Shown: positions 6,113-13,178, counted from the stretch's first letter. The stretch is 13,498 nt of DNA from Scatosoma sp045594025 (GCA_045594025.1 JAZNXS010000021.1:1-13498); one strand, 5' to 3'. Translations and numbers: made by a program. Notes: generated by a model not told the origin, from the sequence alone.

Positions 6113-7276
6113 ATGAAATTACTCATTCCCGTAGCGTCGGGGTTAGAACAAACAACCAAACGCCAGCTGTTTGCGCTCGGCTATGAAAAAGCGCCTGCCG
6201 ATAACGGCCGCATTGAGGTCGATGGAGATTGGCAGGACGTCGCACGGCTGAACGTGCTACTCCGCAGCGGCGAACGGGTACTTATCGTGTTGGATAAATT
6301 CCATGCCGTTACTTTTGACGAGCTGTATGAGGGAATTTATAATATTCCTTGGGAAAACTGGCTGACCGTAGAATCCAAAATTCTTATGGACGGCAAGAGT
6401 GTGAACAGCCAACTCGCCGCGATTAAAGCGGCTGGCGGTGTAGCGAAAAAAGCGATCATCTCTCGCTTGGCGGATAAAATCCGAACGGGTAGAAAGACCT
6501 TTTCCGAAACGGGCGCAAGGTCGATTGTCGGCGTGTCCGTGTACAAGGACGAAGTGACAGTGACGCTGGATACTTCGGGCGACGGCTTGCACAAGCGTGG
6601 GTACCGTTCGTTGGCGTACAGCGCGCCTTTAAAGGAGACGATGGCGGCCGCCCTTATCGATTCTACCTTTTACAACCCTGATAAGGATATCGAGAAACCG
6701 TTTGCGGACGTCTTTTGCGGCAGCGGAACGTTGCCCATCGAAGCGGCGATGAAGGCGCTACACATCGCGCCTGGGGCTTGCCGTGATTTTGATTTCACAA
6801 AATGGGCGTGCGCCCCCAAAGGGATTTTGGAACGGGCAAGGGAAGAAGCAAAGGACAACGAACGACCCTCGGCAAGGCCGTTGATTTTCGCAAGCGATAT
6901 CAATTCCGAAGCCATTTCGATTGCGAAATATCACGCCAAGCGCGCAGGCGTGGAAAAGCATATCCGCTTTTCCGTCGCGGACGCAACGAAATTTCACAGC
7001 GATTTGAAATACGGCGTTTTGCTTTCTAATCCCCCTTACGGAGAACGGCTTGGAGAAGAAAAGGACGTACAACGGCTAATGGCGGCGTTTGGAAAAACGT
7101 TCCGTTCTCTCCCCGATTGGAATGCATATATTTTAACCGCTTTGCCCGATTTTGAACGGCACTTTGGTAAGAGCGCAGATAAAAAGAAAAAACTGTTCAA
7201 CGCGAACCTGGTATGCGGATTTTACTCTTATTTCGGGAAACCGCCCAAGTTTGAAGATAGCAAAAATAAAAATTGA
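6113..7276 (+). CDS. THUMP-domain class I RNA methyltransferase (RlmL/YpsC family)
   Basis: A 387-aa enzyme related to the m2G-forming N-terminal half of E. coli RlmL and to B. subtilis YpsC; it is predicted to methylate a guanine N2 in 23S rRNA using SAM. Order: a ferredoxin-like/THUMP region (about 1-155), then a Rossmann methyltransferase domain. SAM motif I is DVFCGSGTLPIE (199-210), an acidic motif II is SDIN (261-264), and the catalytic motif is NPPYGER (306-312). Databases often mislabel this family as N6-adenine DNA methylases because of NPPY. The frame is open upstream to 5963, but MKLLIPVASGLEQ is the usual N-terminus and it directly follows a perfect promoter, so I place the start at 6113, without a leader. 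The next gene starts 14 nt after the stop. The exact rRNA site is not deducible. Confidence 0.9.
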   Translation: MKLLIPVASGLEQTTKRQLFALGYEKAPADNGRIEVDGDWQDVARLNVLLRSGERVLIVLDKFHAVTFDELYEGIYNIPWENWLTVESKILMDGKSVNSQLAAIKAAGGVAKKAIISRLADKIRTGRKTFSETGARSIVGVSVYKDEVTVTLDTSGDGLHKRGYRSLAYSAPLKETMAAALIDSTFYNPDKDIEKPFADVFCGSGTLPIEAAMKALHIAPGACRDFDFTKWACAPKGILERAREEAKDNERPSARPLIFASDINSEAISIAKYHAKRAGVEKHIRFSVADATKFHSDLKYGVLLSNPPYGERLGEEKDVQRLMAAFGKTFRSLPDWNAYILTALPDFERHFGKSADKKKKLFNANLVCGFYSYFGKPPKFEDSKNKN

Positions 7277-7290
7277 TAAGAGGTTACTTT

Positions 7291-8010
7291 ATGGTATTTT
7301 TAGGACACACAAGAGCCGCTGTAACGTTGATTTGGAATGAAATTAAGAAAATCGGCTTTATTTGCGGTATCGCAGCGCATGCATTTACGATTATATATTT
7401 AATTACCACGTTTTTTACAAGCACTGGGCTTTGGTATGTGAATGCTATCCTGTTAGCACTGGCAATCGCAAACGCTTGTTTTGCCGTTTACTTTGAAAAG
7501 CATGAAAAGGAAACGAAAAAATTAAAAAAGACGGTTTCCAATACTTATAAATGGGCGAAGCGGGCATTGAAACTTTTTACCATTGGCATTACCTTGTACG
7601 GGTTATTCCTTATTCCAAACAACTTAAATCCTTTTTCCTTAATCGGCCCTATTTGCATTGCCGCTTTTTGGCTACTGGACGTACTGATTGCGATTATTTG
7701 TATCGTCGTAGAATCTCGTGTTGATTATATTCTTGAAGGATTGGCGGCTGACTTAGGCGATCTCCCGATCGTCGGTAAGCTAGTAAAAGAAGGGACCGGA
7801 AAAGGGTTAGAGCTTGGCGAGCCCAACGAAAAGCTTGAAAAACTCCGCGAAATAGCTGTTGCCAACAACGCCGATTGGAATGTTAAAGTGGAAAAATCGA
7901 AAGCATATAAAAAAGAAAAACGCAAAGAAAAAACAAAATTATTTTTTAACACCATGAAAGGGAAGCTTTCTAAAAAAGAATCTTCCTCCACGAAAGAAGA
8001 AGATAACTAA
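7291..8010 (+). CDS. Unrecognised four-helix membrane protein with lysine-rich cytosolic tail
   Basis: I do not recognise this family. The start at 7291 has an AGAGG site 7 nt upstream, giving 239 aa; a TTG at 7273 overlapping the previous stop has no ribosome site. Four hydrophobic segments are visible, at about 21-42, 47-68, 94-109 and 117-140, with a charged loop (EKHEKETKKLKK) between the second and third. The last 100 residues are soluble and hydrophilic, with an amphipathic part (about 145-195) and a very basic end containing KAYKKEKRKEKTK (205-217), finishing in SSSTKEEDN. The tail could bind nucleic acid, ribosomes or acidic lipid, but that is speculation. It lies between an rRNA methyltransferase gene and a traX-like gene in one transcription unit, 4 bp before the latter. 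Base composition is like its neighbours. Confidence 0.8.
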   Translation: MVFLGHTRAAVTLIWNEIKKIGFICGIAAHAFTIIYLITTFFTSTGLWYVNAILLALAIANACFAVYFEKHEKETKKLKKTVSNTYKWAKRALKLFTIGITLYGLFLIPNNLNPFSLIGPICIAAFWLLDVLIAIICIVVESRVDYILEGLAADLGDLPIVGKLVKEGTGKGLELGEPNEKLEKLREIAVANNADWNVKVEKSKAYKKEKRKEKTKLFFNTMKGKLSKKESSSTKEEDN

Positions 8011-8014
8011 TACT

Positions 8015-8773
8015 ATGGAAACGTTAAAGAAACTAAGGATACTCAATAGCAATACGCTGAAATTGATTGCAGCGGTAGCCATGCTCATCGACCATGCCGG
8101 TCTACTGCTTTTTCCAAACGTGATTTGGCTTCGATATATCGGTAGATTGGCTATGCCGATATTCGCATTTGCGATCGCAGAGGGCGCGCGCTACACAAAA
8201 AATAAGGTGAAACATTTTTTCCTTTTGTTTGGCTTGGGCGCTGTTTGTCAATTCGCCTACTTCTTCATCTCTCCCGATGAACTCTATCTGGGGATTTTGA
8301 TTACATTTTCTATCTCCACTCTGCTCATCTATGCATTGCAATACGCAAAAAAATGCGTGTTTGACGAAAAAACAGCGCTGTGGCTGAAAGCCGCTTCTTG
8401 CGCCTTATTTTTGGCGATGGCAATCGGTACGCATTTCTTCTGTAAGTACGTGCATATAGACTACGGCATTTGGGGCTGCATGTTGCCTGTGTTCGCTTCC
8501 CTTTTAGATTTTCATCGCATACCTGCCCCCGACTGGGTGAAGAAATTTGACCTTTTGCCTTTGCGCGTATTGTGCATGTCGGCGTTGTTAATCCTCTACG
8601 TTGTCATCTCCCATTCCCTATTCACTGTATGGTGCTTGTTCACAATTCCTCTGCTCTTCCTCTACAACGGAGAAAAAGGAAAATGGAACATGAAGTATTT
8701 CTTCTATATCTTCTATCCCGTACACCTTGTCGTTTTAGAGGGACTTGCCATTCTTCAATATCTATTAAAATAA
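8015..8773 (+). CDS. TraX-family integral membrane protein
   Basis: A 252-aa polytopic protein of the TraX family, named after the F-plasmid protein needed for N-acetylation of pilin; chromosomal Firmicute members are common and of unknown function. Signature regions: NTLKLIAAVAMLIDHAG (13-29, with D26 and H27) at the first helix, RLAMPIFAFAIAEG (44-57), and the C-terminal YNGEKGKWNMKYFFYIFYPVH (217-237). About eight hydrophobic segments follow one another. No conjugation or pilin gene is visible here, so pilin acetylation should not be assumed; acylation of another surface molecule is a reasonable inference. The ATG at 8015 lies 4 bp after the previous stop with only a poor purine-rich site, which suggests translational coupling. 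A perfect terminator follows. Confidence 0.9.
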   Translation: METLKKLRILNSNTLKLIAAVAMLIDHAGLLLFPNVIWLRYIGRLAMPIFAFAIAEGARYTKNKVKHFFLLFGLGAVCQFAYFFISPDELYLGILITFSISTLLIYALQYAKKCVFDEKTALWLKAASCALFLAMAIGTHFFCKYVHIDYGIWGCMLPVFASLLDFHRIPAPDWVKKFDLLPLRVLCMSALLILYVVISHSLFTVWCLFTIPLLFLYNGEKGKWNMKYFFYIFYPVHLVVLEGLAILQYLLK

Positions 8774-8785
8774 AATATACCATCA

Positions 8786-8819
8786 AAAAAACAGCGGAGA
8801 TCTTTCTCCGCTGTTTTTT
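8786..8819. terminator. Bidirectional terminator between traX-like gene and phosphatase gene
   Basis: A perfect 15-bp stem (AAAAAACAGCGGAGA / TCTCCGCTGTTTTTT) with loop TCTT gives an A6 and T6 flank on both strands. It can end both converging units. The minus-strand phosphatase stop codon (8820-8818) lies inside its end. Confidence 0.95.
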
Positions 8820-9276
8820 ATTGCAATTCGTTTATTAAACCGTTTAGCCCTCGCATAATATCACGGTAAGTAACTTCAAAATTGCCCGTATACCAAGGAT
8901 CTGCAACGTCGCCGCCGCCTGCATAGTCAAGCAGTTTTTGGCATTTATGCGCATACTTTGCGCCAACAATTTTTACCGCTCGCCGTACGTTCGATCCGTC
9001 CATACAAAGCAGTAAATCGTATTTTTCTCCGTCCTCTTCCGTTAACAACTGCGCGCGCTTCCCCTCGCAGGATATACCGTGTTTGGCAAGCTCTGCCCTG
9101 GCAGGCGGATATACAGGATTTCCGATACCGTTCCAGATTTCTTCCGTACTCACTGCGCTAGACGCGATTTCAAATTCCGCCGCCCTGCCCAGCTTTTTCA
9201 CCAAATCCTTTAATAAAAATTCCGCCATCGGCGAACGGCAGATATTGCCGTGGCATACAAACATAATCTTGTACAT
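8818..9276 (-). CDS. Low-molecular-weight protein tyrosine phosphatase family protein
   Basis: A 152-aa cytosolic phosphatase of the LMW-PTP fold. The P-loop is VCHGNICRS (7-15), with nucleophile C8 and phosphate-binding R14. The general acid is D126 in ADPWYTG (125-131). An aspartate-rich CMDGSN (91-96) follows the third strand as usual. Substrates could be phosphotyrosine proteins (for example BY-kinases) or phosphoarginine; the sequence does not decide. I start it at 9276, where MYKIMFVCHGN matches the family start and GAGG lies 5 nt upstream. The frame is open to 9312, but that extension has no homology-like content. It is the last gene of the ruvCAB-queA run, separated from queA by the structured element at 9327-9429. 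Its stop codon overlaps the terminator. Confidence 0.93.
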   Translation of the reverse strand: MYKIMFVCHGNICRSPMAEFLLKDLVKKLGRAAEFEIASSAVSTEEIWNGIGNPVYPPARAELAKHGISCEGKRAQLLTEEDGEKYDLLLCMDGSNVRRAVKIVGAKYAHKCQKLLDYAGGGDVADPWYTGNFEVTYRDIMRGLNGLINELQ

Positions 9277-9326
9277 GGTAGCCTCATTTGTAGTAAATTT
9301 ATCTCTGTGCAACTAAGGAGCGTCGT

Positions 9327-9429
9327 TACTTGGTTTTAGAACCGAGTAGTTCAAGGCGCGGCGAAGGAGCGTACCGAGTAGTACGTGACTGAGCCGCAAC
9401 GAAGAAATGCGATGTGTTATAAAATCAAG
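9327..9429 (+). repeat. Structured palindromic element overlapping the end of queA
   Basis: About 100 nt able to fold in the plus-strand copy. Hairpin 1 (9327-9348) has 9 pairs including one T.G, around loop TTAG. Hairpin 2 (9358-9397) is a 17-position stem around CGAGTA in which the only non-canonical positions are two tandem G.A/A.G pairs (9363-9364 with 9391-9392; 9367-9368 with 9387-9388) and one G.T. The left arm 9329-9342 also pairs with 9416-9429 (13 of 14 positions, one of them G.T), so the whole forms a larger inverted repeat whose right arm encodes the last QueA codons and stop. ACCGAGTAGT occurs twice (9341, 9373), as does AAGGAGCGT (9315, 9364). It looks like a dispersed REP/MITE-like element or an RNA, but other copies cannot be checked here. 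Confidence 0.6.
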
Positions 9430-10469
9430 CACGCGTCGCCGAAGCTGAAGAAACGGTATTCGTTCCTTACCGCATACTTATATACGTTCAAAATCTCCTC
9501 TCTGCCCGTAAGACAGGAAACAAGCATAATCAAGGTGCTTTCGGGAAGATGGAAATTCGTAATCAATGCGTCCACGCATTTCATTTTATAGGGAGGATAG
9601 AGGAAAATTTCCGTATTGCCTCTACAAGGCTTAACCATTCCCTTTTCATCCGCTACGCTTTCCAAGGTACGGACGGACGTTGTACCTACCGCAATCACAC
9701 GGCGGCCTTCCGCTTTCGCACGATTGATGATTTCCGCCGCCTCTTCCCCGACTTCATAAAATTCCGAGTGCATTTTGTGGTCGGTGATGATTTCCTCACT
9801 GACGGGGCGAAACGTCCCCAAACCAACGTGCAACAGCACTTCTGCCACCTGCACACCCTTATCTTTCAGCTTTTGCAAAAGCTCCGGCGTAAAATGCAAG
9901 CCTGCCGTAGGCGCCGCCGCCGAGCCGTCCACCTTGCTATACACCGTGTTATAACGCGCTTGGTTTTCCAGCTTCGCGCGAATATACGGAGGCAACGGCA
10001 TCGTTCCCACTTCATGGAGTACGTCCTCAAACGCTCCCTCATAAGAAAATTCGATGACGCGCTCACCCGTTTCCGTAATATCCTTTACTTCAAAGGAAAG
10101 CTTGTCGCCTACCGTCATTTTTACACCGATTTTCCCCTTTTTGCCGGGACGCATAAGCACTTCCCACGTATTCAAATCATAGCGCTTTAAAAGGAGTACT
10201 TCTACCACGCCGCCGTGAGGCGTAAGCGCATACATACGGGCAGGGATTACCTTAGTGTTGTTAACAACCAAAACGTCGCCAGCCTGCAAATAGTCGGCAA
10301 TATCACGAAAAATTTTATCTTCGATCACCTTTTCGTCTTTATGATAAACCAAAAGCCGAGAGGAATCTCTCGGTTCGGCAGGAGTTTGCGCAATGCGCTC
10401 CTCAGGTAAATCATAATAAAAATCACTTTTTCTGTACTGTACTTTCTCTTGCATATATCCTAATTTCAT
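9417..10469 (-). CDS. queA: S-adenosylmethionine:tRNA ribosyltransferase-isomerase QueA
   Basis: Cytosolic enzyme that transfers and isomerises the ribosyl part of SAM to preQ1 at tRNA position 34, giving epoxyqueuosine, which QueH (5441-6037) then reduces. The 350-aa length is normal. Family blocks seen: SDFYYDLPEERIAQTPAEPR near the start, RDSSRLLVY, GDVLVVNNTKVIPAR, then AAPTAGLHFTPELL, HVGLGTFRPV, VGTTSVRTLES and TNFHLPESTLIMLV, ending FFSFGDACLIL. Two starts are possible: the ATG at 10469 has no ribosome site, and the ATG at 10454 has AGGA only 3 nt upstream. Homologues usually begin close to SDFYYDL, which favours the shorter form. It lies 57 bp after ruvB in the classical ruvB-queA order. 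The last codons lie inside the inverted repeat at 9327-9429. Confidence 0.96.
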   Translation of the reverse strand: MKLGYMQEKVQYRKSDFYYDLPEERIAQTPAEPRDSSRLLVYHKDEKVIEDKIFRDIADYLQAGDVLVVNNTKVIPARMYALTPHGGVVEVLLLKRYDLNTWEVLMRPGKKGKIGVKMTVGDKLSFEVKDITETGERVIEFSYEGAFEDVLHEVGTMPLPPYIRAKLENQARYNTVYSKVDGSAAAPTAGLHFTPELLQKLKDKGVQVAEVLLHVGLGTFRPVSEEIITDHKMHSEFYEVGEEAAEIINRAKAEGRRVIAVGTTSVRTLESVADEKGMVKPCRGNTEIFLYPPYKMKCVDALITNFHLPESTLIMLVSCLTGREEILNVYKYAVRNEYRFFSFGDACLIL

Positions 10470-10526
10470 TTAGGACATGGTAGACTTGCTTATAATTCAA
10501 TGCATACCTGTCCCAGCCTTATTGTC

Positions 10527-11582
10527 TTAGTCGTCTGATTCAAACATGGAAATTTGCCGCATCGCTTTCACGCTTGGCGTATACCCCATGTGCTTATAGC
10601 CGTCCTTTAAGCAAATACGTCCACGCGGCGTACGCGCGATAAAACCAAGCTGTAAAAGGTAGGGCTCGTAAACGTCCTCAATCGTGTTTGCGTCCTCGTT
10701 GATAGTCGCCGCCAACGTCTCCAACCCCGTAGGGCCGCCGCCGAATTTTTCAATCAGCGCCCTCAACAGATTTCTATCCGTTTCGTCTAAGCCGTAATCG
10801 TCAATTTCCAAACGAGCAAGCGCAAAGCGCGCGTCCGCTTTCGTAATACTTTGGTTTCCTTTCACCAACGAGAAATCTCTTACACGCTTCAATAAGCGGT
10901 TGGCAATACGTGGCGTACCGCGGCTACGACGGGCAATCTCCGCCGCCGCTTCCTCATCGATGGAAATATCAAGCGCCTTCGCCGAACGGGTAACAATCTC
11001 CTGCAATTCCTGCGGCGTGTACATTTCTAAACGGTTGATAATACCGAATCTGTCGCGCAAGGGCGCAGCCAACATCCCCACGCGCGTGGTTGCGCCGATC
11101 AAGGTAAACTTCTTCAATGAGAAACGGATATTTCTTGCCGACGGCCCCTTCCCTACGATGATATCAAGCGCGTAGTCCTCCATGGCAGAATACAAAATTT
11201 CTTCCACCGAACGGTTTAAGCGGTGGATTTCGTCAATGAACAGCACGTCACCGTCGTTGAGGTTGGTCAAAATCGCCGCCAAGTCCCCCGAACGTTCAAT
11301 CGCAGGGCCGCTGGTAAGCTTAATGGACACGCCAAGCTCGTTAGCGATAATATGCGAAAGGGTAGTTTTACCAAGCCCCGGAGGCCCGTATAAGAGTACG
11401 TGATCGAGCGCTTCACCGCGCGCCTTTGCCGCCGCGATATAAACGCTGAGGTTTTCTTTCACCTTTTGCTGACCGACGTAGTCCGCCATCGTCTTCGGGC
11501 GCAGTACGTTTTCCTCCGCATCGTATTCCGTTTTCGTGCTGACGATCAAACTCTCGTCCATGCCGTAATCTTCTTCAAACAT
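10527..11582 (-). CDS. ruvB: Holliday junction branch-migration ATPase RuvB
   Basis: AAA+ motor of the RuvAB complex, which drives branch migration of Holliday junctions in recombinational repair. The 351-aa product has Walker A GPPGLGKT (66-73), Walker B DEIH (117-120), sensor 1 ATTR (164-167), an arginine-finger region APLRDRFG (173-180) and the sensor 2 region GTPRIANRLLKR. A winged-helix C-terminal domain ends GFIARTPRGR...GYTPS. Length is slightly above the common 330-345 because of a short acidic N-terminus. The ATG is 3 nt after the ruvA stop, with AAGGTG 8 nt upstream overlapping the ruvA end, so translation is coupled. Nothing unusual in the motifs. Confidence 0.98.
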   Translation of the reverse strand: MFEEDYGMDESLIVSTKTEYDAEENVLRPKTMADYVGQQKVKENLSVYIAAAKARGEALDHVLLYGPPGLGKTTLSHIIANELGVSIKLTSGPAIERSGDLAAILTNLNDGDVLFIDEIHRLNRSVEEILYSAMEDYALDIIVGKGPSARNIRFSLKKFTLIGATTRVGMLAAPLRDRFGIINRLEMYTPQELQEIVTRSAKALDISIDEEAAAEIARRSRGTPRIANRLLKRVRDFSLVKGNQSITKADARFALARLEIDDYGLDETDRNLLRALIEKFGGGPTGLETLAATINEDANTIEDVYEPYLLQLGFIARTPRGRICLKDGYKHMGYTPSVKAMRQISMFESDD

Positions 11583-11585
11583 AAT

Positions 11586-12191
11586 TTACACACCTTGTAA
11601 CGCTTTCATAATCACTTCTTCAACGGAGCTAGCGCCAAGATCGCGCGCCTTTTTCACCGCTTGCGTACTTTCCGTCCGCGTAAAGCCCAACCCCATCAAC
11701 GCGGATACCGCTTCTTCATCCGCCGCCGACAGCTTATTAACAGCAGGCGTTTCCGCCGTGAACGAATCGCCGCTAGCACTCATAACTTCCGCTGCGGAAA
11801 TCTTACCGTGTAACTCTAAAACGATTTTCTCCGCCGTCTTTTTACCAAGCCCCTTTACCGCGCTAAGCCGCTTGACGTCCGCCGTTGCAATCGCATGCGC
11901 AAATTCGTCTGCACTGAGCGAAGCCAAAATAGCAATACCCATCTTCGGCCCAACCCCCGATACGGTGATTAACTTTAAGAACAGCTCCTTTTCCTTGACG
12001 TCCGCAAAACCAAACAGCGTAACGCCGTCCTCTTTTACTTGTAAATACGTGTACAGTTCCGCAACCTGCCCTACCGTAATTTTACGGAATGCGCCACCGG
12101 AACAATACGCTTCATAGCCGACGCCGTTCACGTCCAAAATCGCCGTTTCTGCCGTCGTCGTCAATACTTTTCCTCTTAAATACGCAATCAT
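11586..12191 (-). CDS. ruvA: Holliday junction DNA-binding protein RuvA
   Basis: RuvA tetramers hold the four-way junction flat and load RuvB rings. This 201-aa protein has the OB-fold N-terminal domain (MIAYLRGKV...NGVGYEAYCSG), two helix-hairpin-helix motifs (ITVSGVGPKMGIAIL, 75-89, and LSAVKGLGKKTAEKIVLEL, 109-127), a flexible linker (about 133-155) and the RuvB-binding domain III (SALMGLGFTRTESTQAV, 163-179). Its ATG overlaps the last base of the ruvC stop (TAATG), with AAGGAG upstream, so it is translationally coupled to ruvC. Length and all domains are standard. Confidence 0.98.
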   Translation of the reverse strand: MIAYLRGKVLTTTAETAILDVNGVGYEAYCSGGAFRKITVGQVAELYTYLQVKEDGVTLFGFADVKEKELFLKLITVSGVGPKMGIAILASLSADEFAHAIATADVKRLSAVKGLGKKTAEKIVLELHGKISAAEVMSASGDSFTAETPAVNKLSAADEEAVSALMGLGFTRTESTQAVKKARDLGASSVEEVIMKALQGV

Positions 12192-12925
12192 TATTTCTTC
12201 TCCTTATTCCCTCGTGAACTCGTACCTGCCCCCATCGTTTTAATCGTGGAAGCGCGTCCAACGCCCGTAATTCCCGCAATGCCCGTTGCCTTTTGCAGCG
12301 CACCCGAGGTTTGCGCCGAGGAAAATCCCTTAGATGTTTTTCCCTTGGACGCCCTTGCGCCCGCCGCCATCAGCTCTTGATACGCTGTAGCAGGAGCCGT
12401 GGTGTTATTCCCTTTCGTTCTCGTCATATTGTTCACAACAAAGAGTTCGCCAAACCTTCCTGCAAAACCATGACAAAGCGCAATCCCCAAAGCGTCCGCC
12501 GCGTCGTCGGGCTTTGGTACACTCTTTAAATGCAATAGCGAAGTGACCGTCGCTTGGATCTGCTTTTTATCCGCCTTGCCATACCCCGTCAATGCCTGCT
12601 TGATCTGCATGGGCGTGTATTCATAGAGCCGTCCGCATTGCTTTACGCAGGTAAGTAGAGCCACTCCGCGCGCATGCGCTACGGCGATACCCGTCGTGAT
12701 GTTTTTGGAGAAAAACAACTCTTCCATCGCCACTTCATCCGGCTTGTAATTTTCCAGAATTTTCGTGAGGCCCTCTTCCAACATAGCGAGACGGACGGGC
12801 AAGCCCTCCTCTTTGGGCGTGGTAATCACGCCGCAATCTACCGCGCGGAAATTTCCTCTTTCATCCTTTTCAATTACGCCGAAGCCGAGGGTTGCAATCC
12901 CTGGATCGATACCAAGAATAATCAT
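12191..12925 (-). CDS. ruvC: Holliday junction resolvase RuvC with long C-terminal extension
   Basis: RNase H-fold endonuclease that cuts Holliday junctions symmetrically within the RuvABC resolvasome. The acidic active site is visible: D7 (GIDPG), E68 or E69 (AMEELFF), and D141 with D144 (PDDAADALGIALCH). The catalytic domain ends near residue 160, where most RuvC proteins stop (about 165-175 aa). This one runs to 244 aa. The additional 75-85 residues are low-complexity, rich in Ala, Gly, Ser, Thr and Lys/Arg (for example RASKGKTSKG, 191-200), and look disordered and basic. They may add DNA contact, but this is inference. A strong promoter lies at 12958-12986, and a weak GGAAGAG site precedes the ATG. 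It is the first gene of the ruvCAB-queA unit. Confidence 0.96.
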   Translation of the reverse strand: MIILGIDPGIATLGFGVIEKDERGNFRAVDCGVITTPKEEGLPVRLAMLEEGLTKILENYKPDEVAMEELFFSKNITTGIAVAHARGVALLTCVKQCGRLYEYTPMQIKQALTGYGKADKKQIQATVTSLLHLKSVPKPDDAADALGIALCHGFAGRFGELFVVNNMTRTKGNNTTAPATAYQELMAAGARASKGKTSKGFSSAQTSGALQKATGIAGITGVGRASTIKTMGAGTSSRGNKEKK

Positions 12926-12957
12926 GCCGTTTCTCTTCCGTTTTTCTCTTTCCTATT

Positions 12958-12986
12958 ATTGTACCGCAAAAACAAGAAAATGTCAA
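12958..12986 (-). promoter_or_regulatory. Promoter of the ruvCAB-queA unit
   Basis: On the minus strand TTGACA (12986-12981), a 17-bp spacer and TACAAT (12963-12958) give a strong vegetative promoter with a start near 12951 and a leader of about 25 nt. I see no LexA-type operator (GAACN4GTTC or CTGTN8ACAG) overlapping it, so SOS control is not supported by the sequence. Confidence 0.9.
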
Positions 12987-13039
12987 GCCCCAAGCCAAGC
13001 GTTAAGGCAAAGCCTTAGAAAAAAACTGTCAGTACCCCC

Positions 13040-13067
13040 TTGACAAAAAGAAATTTTGTGCTATACT
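13040..13067 (+). promoter_or_regulatory. Strong extended -10 promoter of the small-protein gene
   Basis: TTGACA (13040-13045), a 16-bp spacer and TATACT (13062-13067) preceded by TGC, an extended -10 element. The predicted start is near 13074. It diverges from the ruvC promoter, with about 50 bp between the two -35 boxes. Confidence 0.88.
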
Positions 13068-13073
13068 ACCCTT

Positions 13074-13178
13074 GCGACGGACGCAGGCGCGGAAAATCCG
13101 ACCTTTTCGCCCCTCTTTTTCGCATAAAATGCAGGTGACGGCTTCGCCAAGAATTAACCAAGAAGGAGAATACGGTTT
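13074..13178 (+). promoter_or_regulatory. Long 5' leader of the small-protein gene
   Basis: About 105 nt separate the predicted transcript start from the ATG, unusually long for a 52-codon gene. Short hairpins are possible: CGGA-AAA-TCCG (13090-13100), enclosed by GGCG/CGCC (13086-13089 with 13108-13111), and GCAT-AAA-ATGC (13122-13132). I do not recognise a known riboswitch consensus, and an RNA regulatory role is only a possibility. Confidence 0.4.

Noticed and set aside
7273..7290. TTG start overlapping the stop of the methyltransferase gene
   Set aside because: No ribosome site before it, whereas the ATG at 7291 has AGAGG at good spacing.
9277..9312. Longer start for the tyrosine phosphatase
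   Set aside because: The additional 12 residues are unlike the family, and a GAGG site sits just before the ATG at 9276.
9549..10190. 213-codon plus-strand frame antisense to queA
   Set aside because: It is fully inside a clear queA and is rich in Arg/His/Phe, as expected for the complement of a coding sequence.
13003..13017. Palindrome TAAGGC-AAA-GCCTTA between the divergent ruvC and small-protein promoters
   Set aside because: Considered as a terminator or operator. On neither strand is it followed by a T run, the stem is only 6 bp, and it does not overlap either promoter's hexamers.
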